From positions 1-64,000 of the forward strand of contig QPMI01000270.1 of NCBI GenBank assembly GCA_004431415.1: 64,000 bases of DNA. The letters are read 5' to 3'. The notes under the pieces were generated by a model. The model did no database searches, was not told the origin of the DNA, and was given only the letters and a program-made list of their open reading frames with translations. The position numbers and the translations under genes are program-made. Positions 43,501 through 52,870 of this stretch are shown piece by piece; the first letter of the stretch is position 1; every line of letters begins with the position of its first letter. The DNA comes from Cyanophora paradoxa. Lineage: Eukaryota > Glaucocystophyceae > Cyanophorales > Cyanophoraceae.

Positions 43501-45247
43501 GTCGCCGCCGGCGGCGGCCGCCTCGCGTGGATCGAGGCGGCTGCTGAGCGCCTGGGGTGCACGCCGGAGCAGGTGGCCGGCCCCGTCGAGGTGCTCGCGG
43601 GCGCCGCGGGCGCGCCGTCATGGCCTGCCTCGTCCACCCCTGGCGCGGCGGCTCCCGCCTCATGCCCAACGCCGCCGCCACGGCCCTCCTCGCCCGCCGG
43701 CCCCGCCGCGGCCCCGCCGGCCCCTCGGAGGAGCCGCTGGACGAGGAGCCGGCGCGGGGCCCTCTCTTCCTCTTCTGCACGCGGGGGCGCCCCGGCTGGC
43801 GCCCCGTCTCCTACACCGTCGAGCGCCTCGCCCGCGACCTCGCCGCGCCGCGCCCCGAGGCGGCAGCGGACGGCAAGGGCGACGCGGCCGCCTCGTCGAG
43901 CGGCGGAAGCGAGGAGGATGAGGAGAGCGCGCTGGCCGAGCTGCGCGCCTCTGGGCCCTGGCCGCCGTCGTGGCCGAGGCGGCGCGCCCGGCCCGCTCGA
44001 CGCGGGACACGAGCGTCGCGGCGCGGGCGGCCCTCGCCCTCGCCGCGGCGTGCGGCACCGGGAGGCCCAGCCGCGGCCGGCCGGCGTCGAGCAGGTGGCC
44101 GAGGCGCTGCGGGGGGAGCTGGCGGCGCTGCTGCGCGCCCCCGCGACGCTCGCCGAGCTCGGCCGCTTCGTGCGCGTCGTGCGCGGCCTCGCCGCCGACG
44201 ACGCCACCGTCCTCGCCGCCCTCCGCGCCCTCGCCCGCCCGACCCGCCGCGCCCCTGCCCTCCTCGAGCTCGAGCTCGGGCCCCAGCCCGGGGCGGCCGG
44301 GGCGCGGTGGGAGGCGGGGTGGCGGGGCGAGGCGGCGGCGGTGCTCGCCGCGTGCGGGCTGGAGGCCCTCGCCCCGGCATCCCTCCGCTCCGTCTTCCTC
44401 CTCCCGCCCCCGCCCCGCCCCGACGCCCCCGCCCACAGCGCCCTCCCCTCCCCGCCCCGGCCCCTGCCGCCCCGGCCCCTCCTCCTCCTCCTCCTCGCCG
44501 GCCGCCGGGTCGGGAGAGGCGCCGCCGGCGGGGAACGCGGAGCGGACCATCCCGGCCGGCTGCGTGCGCTTCCTCGACACGCCGTTCTCCCGCCCCGTTC
44601 CGGCGCCGCCCGAGGATCCGGAAGAGCCCCGCCCGCCGCCTCGAGCGCCCCCGCCGGCCGGGCCGGGACCGGGGCCGGGGCCGGGGCCGGGGCCGGGGCG
44701 GGGCGGGGGCGACGGGGCGGGAGAAGGGTGTGCACCGGCGGGCGGCGGAGCTGGCGGCGGAGGCGGAGTCGATCACACGCTCCGTCCTCGCCCACCTCCG
44801 CGCCCGCTGGTCCACCCTCCAGGCGCCCCCGCCCCTCCCCGCCCCCGCCCCGCCCCCTCCCGACACGCACCCCGAGCACGCCCCCGAGGAACTGGCCCCC
44901 GCGCCCTCCTCGGCCCCGAATCCAGTGCCGGCGGGGGCGGGGGGGACGGCGGGGAGCAGCCGCAAGCGGGCGCGGGCGGAGACGGTCTCGGAGGGGCCGG
45001 AGGAGTCCCCCGCGGGGCCCTCGCAGCGCCCGCGCGTCCGCTTCTCCCTCCCCAACGAGGGCCCGCCGCCTCCTCGCCCCGGCCCGCCGCCCCCGCCGGC
45101 CCCCCGCCGGCGAGCATCACGGGCCCCCCCGGCGCCCCGCGCGCCTCGCTGGGCCCGGGCGCCCTCTCGCCCAGCAGGGGCCCCCAGGCCAAGCCCCGCC
45201 CCTCCCTCTCCGCCACCAAGAAGCCCCGCCCCTCGCTCGGCTTCTAG
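40520..45247 (+). CDS. Beta-propeller plus helical protein, candidate RRN6/TAF1C-like Pol I factor
   Basis: ATG 40520 (MLNLAEIIPAYASGALFGAG) is the likely start. Exons then read ADADLGGPLRNEDYIPNELL, FFCFSHGRLADAVGVVRAPA and SFQSHIRTAGISFDLSLGES, LAGRLSFGSRVGDVCWNPLW with CEDEAVVLFDLVTS, HLFALATARTLFLVDARSAR and HALVCWSAAGEVSVHDIAQP. These WD-like strands form a propeller. LLASFLPRRPPL, TQQLQPRFFGPDVKNVD and FAAFLSSTGHLCLQPVALEA follow. The second half is Ala/Arg-rich helical (RRFQRRNVDALRK, LGRFVRVVRGLAADDATVLA). A disordered basic C-terminus ends KKPRPSLGF, with the stop at 45245-45247. A propeller, a helical part and a basic tail ending in GF is the plan of RRN6/TAF1C, the Pol I promoter-selectivity subunit. 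No motif proves it, and another propeller protein is possible. It has many GC-rich introns. Confidence 0.45.
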
Positions 45248-45532
45248 GCGGGCAGCCCGTGTTGTACTCGACCAGCCACCAGCAGTCGTTTCTTTCAAGC
45301 AGTGTACAGTCGTTCAGAACTTGGTAATTTGAGAAGATGTTCTGCTTGTGCAATCCGATCCATGCAACAGCCTGCATCCTGGCATACACAAATCATTGAA
45401 TGCATTTGATCGCTAGCCGCTGAAATGTGCTACGGTACATCGTTCAGGGGCACGTGCGCGCACCCGCGAACCAAGGGGCGCTGGGCAGCCTGCAGCTGGC
45501 AGCGGACCGTCGGACTCCGCGAGCCCGGGGGA

Positions 45533-47131
45533 TCACTCGAGCGGGGGCGTCGCAGCGGCCGCCTGCCCCGCCGCCTCCCACGCCGCCCTCTCCTCCTGCT
45601 CGGGGCCGCCTCGCGTCTCGGGCTCTGCCTTGTGGCCCCGGATCGCCGCCTTGACGCCCTCGTAGACCCACCAGAATATCGCTGCGGTCGGGGCCTGAGG
45701 GCCGCTCAGGGGGGGCCAGGGGCGCGGGGCGGGGCCGGGGCGGGGGGCGGACCCCCATAGCGAGGCGGACGTCGAGGCCGCGGGCAAAGCCGCGGGGCCC
45801 CTCGGCCTGCAGCACGCCGCGCACCGCCTCCCGCACTCCCGCCGCCTGCCCCAGCATCACCCGCGTCTTCACCACGTCCTGCACCCCGCCCGCCCCGCCT
45901 CAGCACCGCCCCCCCCCTTCGCCCCGCCGCCGGCCCCCGCACCATCGGGTTCGTCATCGCCGCCGCCTGCCGGGCGCCCTCAGCGGGGGCGAGGAAGGGG
46001 CGCGGGGCGGGCGCACGACGCCGCCGGCGGTGGCCCCCAGGGCCAGGTTCTCCGCCGTCGTGAGCCCCTCCTCCCGCCCCCTCCCCTGCACCTGCGCGCC
46101 CCCTCGAGGCGCCGGCCGCCTGCAGGGACAACAGGGCCCGAGGAAGGGGCTCGAGTACGGCGGCGGCGCGGGCGCGGAGGAGGCGGCGCTTGAGAGCGGT
46201 GTAGATGGGGAGCTCAACGAAGGCGCCCGGCACGTCGCGCGCCAGCGTCGGGACGAAGCCTGCGGCGTCCTTCAGACGGGCGACCGGGTCGTGCTCCGGG
46301 CAGCAGTGCGGGGCACCCGAGTAGAAGCCGCGCAGCCCGCGCTGCGCCAGCAGGGCGCGCGCTGCCGCCCCCGCCGACGCGTACTGCCCCGTCTGCTGCC
46401 GCTGCTTGAGCACCTCCCTGCCGGAAAGTGGCCACGTCAGCCAGTGCAAGCCGGAGCCGAGCACTAGTCAACAATGGGGGCTCACGAGGGGACGTAGACG
46501 GCGCAGCCGCATAATCCTGCACACGTGATGAGCATGGATTTAATTTTTGTAATTAATTTCTGAGTTCCAAGTTGAATTTCGCGATAGCGTTTGAGCACGC
46601 CTGCCACGGCGGCGGAGGCGAAGGGAACCGCGGGCGCAAGCGGAGAGTCCGCGAAGCGCTTTTCAAGCGTCCCTCGGATCTGACACGAAAGTTGCAATGA
46701 GACGCCCCCCAACCATTTGAATTCTGGGCGCAGCGGCGCCCCGTGGGAAGCTCGGTCGCACAGATTCGAAGACAAAGAGGCGAACGCTGGCTGCCGGTGC
46801 GCCGCCGGAGACGGCCCCAGGCACGCCAGCTGCGCAGCGCGCGTCGATCGGTACGTCGATCATGGCCGGAGAAGCACGCTGCCTGGCCGCGCTGGGCCGC
46901 ACCGTATAATCCCGGCCACCCCTTGCTCCCGACAATAGAGCGCGCCGCCGCCGACGATGCCGCGAACGAGCCCGCACCGGCCGCTCCCTTGCCTTGGACG
47001 ACACTTTTGATCGTGTCCAGAGCTGAATGCGCAGAATGCGCTCGCAGCGCGGCTCTTAGATATGAATAAGTGAAGATGGTAGCACGGTGAATAGTGAAGA
47101 TGGCGCTGGCAGCGCCCACTGCAGCTCCCAT
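45533..47131 (-). CDS. Mitochondrial carrier (SLC25), S-adenosylmethionine-carrier-like
   Basis: A six-helix inner-membrane exchanger with three repeats. ATG 47131 gives MGAAVGAASAIFT; after an intron the first signature is ALDTIKSVVQGKG (Pro replaced by Ala), then SIVGSKGWPGLYGG and GAPAASVRLFVFESV. The second repeat has LCGCAVYVPSEVLKQRQQTG, matching the PTEVIKQRxQTG signature of SAM carriers, then GLRGFYSGA and RDVPGAFVELPIYTALKRRL. The third has NPMDVVKTRVMLG, split by an intron between M and D, then GPRGFARGLDVRLAMG and AAIFWWVYEGVKAAI. It ends AAAATPPLE with the stop at 45533-45535. Assignment to the SAM carrier rests on the second signature; other SLC25 members remain possible. The gene is divergent from the F-box gene, with starts 190 bp apart. 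Confidence 0.85.
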
Positions 47132-47320
47132 CGCGTCGTCCACCAGGTCCGGCTCCCGCACACTGCGCGCCTGGCGCGCGAAGCTCGCGGAGGAGCGCGC
47201 GGTTAGCGTCCAGCGCCGCGCACCTGCGACGATGCCGCGCTTGACGCGGTGCGCGGAGTTGGCATATTCGCGAGGGTCTACCCACGGCCGGCTCCATCCC
47301 TGTCCTGTGGGATACACGAA
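47132..47320. promoter_or_regulatory. Divergent promoter between SLC25 carrier and F-box/LRR gene
   Basis: The 189 bp between the two starts hold both promoters. No motif is recognised. Confidence 0.45.
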
Positions 47321-48971
47321 ATGGAAACGCTGCCCGACGACGTGCTGGCGCTGATCCTAGCGGCCGCCGCGCCGGACTGCTGGACGTCTCTCCGTGCCGT
47401 GTCTCATGCGTACGTGTCCCCCCGACCGTCAACGGCGCGTTCGATCTAACCGCCGTGCGGGCAACTTAGCTGGCGGCGCATCACGGACGAGCTGCGAGAT
47501 TCGATCGTGTTGTCTAAATGCTCCGGTGATACTGGGACAGACTCTGCGATCACGTTGGTGCAGCGCAGCCCGTCGCTCCGGCGGTTGCGGGTCGTGTGCG
47601 CATGCACGCGCAGCGCCAGCGCGTCGGGCTACCAGCAGCGGCAGAACAGCACACAGAAACACCGGTTGTGCGAGGATGCTCCGGGGCATATTGCGGCGCA
47701 GCAGATATCGATGGCGAGTCGCCTGCTCGCCTGCAGCTGCGGTACCGGTCCCCTGCTCGTCGACCTGGACGTGAGCGGCCTGGAGCTCGCCCCTGCGTCG
47801 TGCGTCATCCGGGTGGCGCCTCTAGCTCTCGGGCATTCACCGGTACGCCTGCGCCCGTCATCCGCAGGTTCGCGAGCTCGAGCCGGGCGAGCTCGAGGGC
47901 AGCCGTCGGCCGCGGAGCTCGAGCCGCGGCAGGCGAGGGCGGGGTCGAGGGGGCCCTTCTGCAGGGCATCGCGCGCCTGGCGGGTGCGCGCATCCGCTCC
48001 GCCGCTCGCCCGGCCCCACCCACGGCCCGCGGGCCGAGGCGGTACGGGTGCGCGCGGGCGGGCCGGGTGCGCATGCGCAGGGGCGGTGGCGGGGAGCGGA
48101 AGTCTGCAGCGGCTCGCGCTGCGGTGCATGGCCGGCGCCTTCGACGACGACGCCGCGCAGTGCGCCGCTCCCCCGGCCCCCGCGCGCCCCACCGGCCGCC
48201 GAGGAGGGCGGTGCCGGATGCTCGCAGGGGGCTGGCGGCCGGCGTGGAGGGCAGCGCCTCCCTCACGAGCCTCGACCTCGCCGGCAACAGCATCGAGGAC
48301 AGGGCGCGGCCCCTCTCTGTCCCTCCACCCTGCTCCGCCCCGCCCCGCCCTGACGCCGGCGGCGAGCAGGGGGCCGAGGCGCTCGCGGGGGCCCTCGATC
48401 GGCGGGGCCGGCCGCTGCAGGCGCTTCTCCTCCAGTCGAACCGCGTCGGGCCGCGCGGCGCGGCGGCAATAGCCCGCCTCGCGGCCTGCGGACTCCTCGC
48501 CGCCCTCGACCTCTGTGCGCTCCCCCCCCCCCCCCGCGCGCGAAGGCCGCCGGCCTCACCGCCGCGGGGCGGTAGCGGGGAACCCGTGGGGACGAGGGGC
48601 CGCGGCGCTGGCGTCGGCCCTCGCCTCTCCAACCGCCGGCGTCTCCGACCTCGGCCTAGCCGCCGCCGGCCTCGGACCCCGCGTGCGCCCCGCCCGGGCC
48701 CGACCCCGCCACCGGGGCGCCGAGGCGGGGCGGCAGGGGGTCGAAGCGGTGGTGTTGGTGGCGGCGGAGAGCAGAACGCTGCTGCGGGTCGAGCTCGCCT
48801 GCAACGTGCGCCCTGCCCTCCGTCCTCCAAGCGGCAGCGGCGCTGGAGCGCTGGGCCAACGGGTGGCAGGGGGTGGACGCGGGGGCGCTGGAGGCGGTGC
48901 GCGGGGCCCGTCGCGCCCGGCCGGCCCTCGCCCTCACCGGCCTTCTTGAGCCCGCCCCGCCCCCCTGCTAG
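47321..48971 (+). CDS. F-box and leucine-rich-repeat protein
   Basis: The F-box should bind SKP1 in an SCF ubiquitin ligase, with the repeats choosing the substrate. ATG 47321 gives [20 protein letters not shown] and [10 protein letters not shown], a short but typical F-box (LPDD..L..IL). Exons with [30 protein letters not shown] and [14 protein letters not shown] follow. Later exons carry ribonuclease-inhibitor-type repeats: [73 protein letters not shown], and RVELACN, with the tail [17 protein letters not shown] and a stop at 48969-48971. Repeat count is about six. Some exon joins in the middle are uncertain. It converges with FTSJ1, whose stop is 99 bp away. Confidence 0.7.
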
Positions 48972-49070
48972 CCCGCCACGCCCCGCAGGCCCGTCGCGCC
49001 GGCGTGTGCGCCATTGCAAGGATGTGCGACGTGCCTGGTGCTACCTGCGGGGGCCGGGCGGGGGCGGGGC

Positions 49071-50475
49071 CTAGCTCGAGGCGCCCTGAAGGCGCTCCTG
49101 CGCCTCGCGGTAGGGCGGCTGCGGGGCGGCGGCGGTCAGCTGCAGGCGAGCGGGGCGGGGCGGGGCGGAGGGCGGCACGTTGATGGGGGTCTGCGCCGGG
49201 GGCCGGAAGGCGTAGGCGTCGGGGGCGGGGTAGGAGGTGTCGGGGTCGTCGGCGAAGCCGGAGAGGTCGCCGCAGGCGAGGAAGGGGACGATGACGCGGG
49301 GCGCCCCCTCGAGCGCCCCCGACGCCCCGTAGTTCTCGTCCAGCAGCGGGCTCACCAGCGTCGGCGCGTAGCCCGGGGGTGGCCGGTAGCCCCGGCACAC
49401 GACGAAGGCCTCGATGGAAGAGTTGCGCGAGCTCTTCGGCTTTGAGCAAGCCACGTGCTCGAAGAAGAGCTTCAGCTGCGAGTACAGCAGCGTCACGTCC
49501 TTGCCCCGGAAGATCTGCGCCCCGCGCCCCCGCACTCAGCCCCCGTCTCCCTCCCCCGCCGCAGGCATCGGCACCTTCGCCACGAAGCTGCCGCCTGCGG
49601 GCGAGGGGCCGCCGCACCGGCGCGTCAACGGCGACGCGGTGGCGCCGGGGCGGAGGGTCCGGGCGCGGTGCGTACCGGGCCGGAGCAAAAACGATGCGAT
49701 GTTGAAGGCGGCGAGGATCAGCTGCGCCTGCACGTACTCGTCCACTGTGCCCCGCCCCCTCAGCAGCCGCCCGTCGGGCCCGCGCGGAGCCGCCCCGCGC
49801 CGCCGGCGCGGTCCGCACCGTCGTGCATGCCAGTGACTGCGGGGCGGGTGAGCCGGGCGGGGCGGGGCGGGGGGAGGGGTGGGGCGGGGGGGGGGGGGGG
49901 GGGGGGGGGGGCGGGCCGTCGGGGGCGCCGTCGGAGACGACGATGTCGGCGAGCTCGTTGTCGAAGTGGGCGAGGACGCGCTCCACCGTCTCCCGGCTCG
50001 TGATGTCCCCCTGCAGCTGGATCACCCCCTCGATCGGCGCCATCTCCTGCAGGTCCACCGCCACCACCTGCCCGCCCCGCGCCCCGTCAACCCTCGGCCC
50101 CCCGGCCCCTCGCCCCGCCGCACACCGCCCGTGGCGCGCCCCCGATCGATCGCCACCGCCGGCCCCTAGCTAGCGGCCGAATGTGCGCAGATCAGTTACC
50201 TTGCACTCTTGCTGGCCCTTGTCGCGCCGCGCCACGCGCCGCGCGATGACTTGCGACCAGGAACCTGCGAAGAGTGAGCGCGCCTTCGCTGTGACGCGCG
50301 CAAGGGGCGGCGGACCCGGTGCGGCGCAGAGGTCGACGACGCGGTTAACCGTGCTGGGGAAGAGCCCGAACTCATCGTCGAGCTGCATCAGCTTGTAGGC
50401 GCTGCGGGCGCGGTAGCCCTCCTCCTTCGCGCGCCGGTAGTAAACATCCCGCTTGTCCTTCGAAGACTTTCCCAT
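49071..50475 (-). CDS. FTSJ1: tRNA 2'-O-methyltransferase, FTSJ1/TRM7 family
   Basis: It methylates the ribose at anticodon-loop positions 32 and 34. ATG 50475 gives [20 protein letters not shown], then [19 protein letters not shown] (catalytic Lys) and [12 protein letters not shown], the SAM motif I, followed after an intron by [11 protein letters not shown]. Next are [20 protein letters not shown] and [25 protein letters not shown] (catalytic Asp), [26 protein letters not shown] (catalytic Lys), [35 protein letters not shown] (catalytic Glu) and a C-terminus with [16 protein letters not shown] and [11 protein letters not shown]. The K-D-K-E tetrad is complete. The stop is at 49071-49073. 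The intron at 49838-49916 is GC-AG and splits D|V of APDVTG exactly (GACG|GCCCGC, GCAG|TCACTG). It contains a homopolymer of 26 C in the sense strand. Confidence 0.96.
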
Positions 50476-51138
50476 CGCTTTCTGGGCCACTGGGCGCGCT
50501 GGAGCCTGGATACGCCGGATGCGCTAGCCGCTGGGCTGCGGCGGGCGATTTATAAACAACTGAAAGCGATCTTGAGCTCAAGTACTAGTAAAACAGTGTC
50601 GAAGCAAGCTGATCGCCTTCTGTACCCCCGCTCCCTCAGTTCCCGTACCCACATGCGGCAGTTAGAAGCAAACAAACTTGAAACTGCGTCAGCAATGTGA
50701 AGAAGAGCACAACCGGTACCTGCGCGCGTGCGCCGCGGCGCAGATCGACGCGCGCGGAGGCCATGCAGTTGCAGGGGCCGGGTTACCTGGGGTACAGCGC
50801 TAGACACCGAACACTCGCGCGGCACCGAGAACGGGCGCCGCGCAAGCCGCGGGAGCGGCGGCAATCGCTCGAGGAGGTCGCCTGGGAGCGGGCTTTCGCG
50901 GCGTCGGCCGCGGGTAGCCGGCGCCGTGCTTGCTGCTAGCGCTGAGGCCCGAGGGACGTCGACGTCCCGTCCGTGACGTGACGCGTGATTCACGACCCCA
51001 ACGGCTGCGATACCCCCACCACCGACTACAAAAGCGCGGCTCGGACTCCGAACGCTCACATTTGTCAAGCACCAAGAAGCTTTCGTCGCGCTCCAGCCTC
51101 CAGGCCTCCAGCCTTCTTCGTCCTCACACAAAGTCAAC
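50476..51138. other. Intergenic region between FTSJ1 and a small membrane protein gene
   Basis: Open frames on both strands (minus 50550-51164, plus 50697-50939) lack domain or splice support and look like chance frames in GC-rich DNA. It must hold two divergent promoters. Confidence 0.4.
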
Positions 51139-51997
51139 ATGGCCGGCCGCATCTTCTCCGCCATCGCCCGTGGTGCGTCGAGCTGTCCGCCGGGTGCTCC
51201 GACTTCGCGCGGACCGTCGGACGCTAACGGCCCCGCCTTCCCCAGACCTCAAGCAGTGCCCGGAGATCATCGCGCTTGCGGTCCCTGTCACCATCGCGTC
51301 CAGCGTCGCGATGTGAGTCTCCGTTCTGAACATGTTCTCGAAGACCCGAACTCACCTTTTCCTGGCAGTTACACCGGCGTCGCCAAGAGCGTGTTCCCCG
51401 TCAGGTGAACTCCCCTCGCTTCGCCATGCCCAAGCATACGAAGCTCGGAGGCGGCGCCCCAGCGTCCGCCGGCTTCGTCTAGATGCGCCCGTGGTTTCGC
51501 CCGCGACGGTGACGCTGACCTGCGCTGCTCGCATCAGCAATGACGTCGCTTTCAAGAAGGAGGACATGCAGGGCGCGCTTTTCGTCAAGAACCAGAAGGT
51601 GCGGCTCCCGGGCGGACGGGCGGCCGCGTCTCGCCGGCCGCGTCCCCTCGCTCCTCGGCATCATCGGCGCAATCCTGACCTCAGGCGTCTTCTCTCGCAG
51701 TTCGAGAACGTCGCGCCGATGAGCATCTGGAGCGGCTACTCGGACCGCTTCCTGGGCTTCATGTCCGCCATCCCCGAGGTGCGACGAGCTACCTGCGAGC
51801 CGCCGCGTTTCGCCTCGGAGCCAGGCCGGCGCTGACCGGCTTCGTGCTCATCGCAGGAGTTCCACAAGGAGAACATGGAGCAGAAGCGCGCGGAACAGGC
51901 GCGCAAGCACCAGGAGAACGAGGCGCGGCTCGCCGCCGAGATGGCCGCCTTTGAGAAGGGGCAGAAGAAGGAGACCAAGAAGGGCTGGCTCCACTAA
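51139..51997 (+). CDS. Small single-span membrane protein, possibly mitochondrial, unrecognised
   Basis: Six exons starting at ATG 51139 give a product of about 115 residues: MAGRIFSAIAR, DLKQCPEIIALAVPVTIASS, VAMYTGVAKSVFPV, ISNDVAFKKEDMQGALFVKN, FENVAPMSIWSGYSDRFLGF with MSAIPE, and EFHKENMEQKRAEQARKHQE. A Lys-rich tail ends KKGWLH with the stop at 51995-51997. One membrane helix (ALAVPVTIASSVAMYTGV) precedes a soluble part and a charged C-terminal helix. The layout recalls small accessory subunits of mitochondrial complexes, but I do not recognise the family. All five introns have GT donors (GTGCG, GTGAG, GTGAAC) and are less GC-extreme than elsewhere in the window. Confidence 0.7.
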
Positions 51998-52870
51998 GCG
52001 CGCTGCCCGAGCTCCTCGAGCCGCCCCAGCTTTCCTTTCAACTAGCACAGTCCTCGCAATTTTCCCAGCCGCAGGGTTTCAGCCTGCAGGATCGTATAAT
52101 CGCTTGCAATATATGGCTCCTCCAGTTTTAGGGTAGAGCCGGGTGTGTGTACAGTAGTTATTGATGTGCAGTGCAGATGTAGGATATTTCAGGTTCACGG
52201 TTGTAAGAATGGGAACCATTCTTTGAACTCGTGCCCGGCGGCGCGCGCCGACGGCGGCTGCGCCTATAGCTATAGCTATGCCCAGCTATCCGGTAGCTTC
52301 GCCACTGGGCCGCGGCACTTTGTGCATGCTTTCCAACGTCAACTACTGTGTACTATGGCATGCGCATGCACTCTGCCAGCGCTAGCGCGCGGCATATGCA
52401 TCGAAATCGGCATCGCGTCGAATCCGCCGTCGATAGCGCGGCCGCGGCGGCCGCGGCGCGCGTGCGCGCGTCAAAACGTCGCCGAACGCGCATATGCATG
52501 CGCGCCAGTGATCATGAGACGGATCCGGACCTGTGGGGGGCCCAGGGGGGAGGAGGCCAGGGGGGATAGCGATTCAGTTGCAGCAGCCGCTGATTCAAGT
52601 AACCGCCGCACCTAGTTCGCCTGCACAGCGCGAGCGAGCTTCTCTCGAGAGAGCGCGGCGGGGGTGCAGAGCCGTGAAGTCGGAGGGCGAGCACGCGAAG
52701 ACAACGCGCACGCCCCAAGCCCCCCGACTGGGTGGCGCTACGCATCTCCGACTGCCCACGCACTCGGCAGAGAAGTGAAGCATCAGCGGCGCGGAGGCGC
52801 CGCAATGCAGCGGCGCGGAGGCGCGGCAATGCGCCAAGGCGACCGCGCAGTCGCGCTGAGCGATGTAACA
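51998..52870. other. Intergenic region with a palindromic island upstream of the LOV-ABCG gene
   Basis: The part at about 52240-52470 is dense in self-complementary words (AGCTATAGCTATAGCTAT, GCGCGC, CATGCGCATGC-like). The 52600-52860 part is GC-rich and would hold the LOV-ABCG promoter. No other gene is supported. Confidence 0.5.

Noticed and set aside
42039-43547. A 502-codon plus-strand frame as a separate gene
   Set aside because: It is a frame-shifted shadow of the propeller exons; the neighbouring frame has the WD-like strands and splice sites.
50550-51164. Minus-strand open frame of 204 codons between FTSJ1 and the small membrane protein
   Set aside because: No domain, mixed composition, and overlaps the promoter and first exon of the plus-strand gene.
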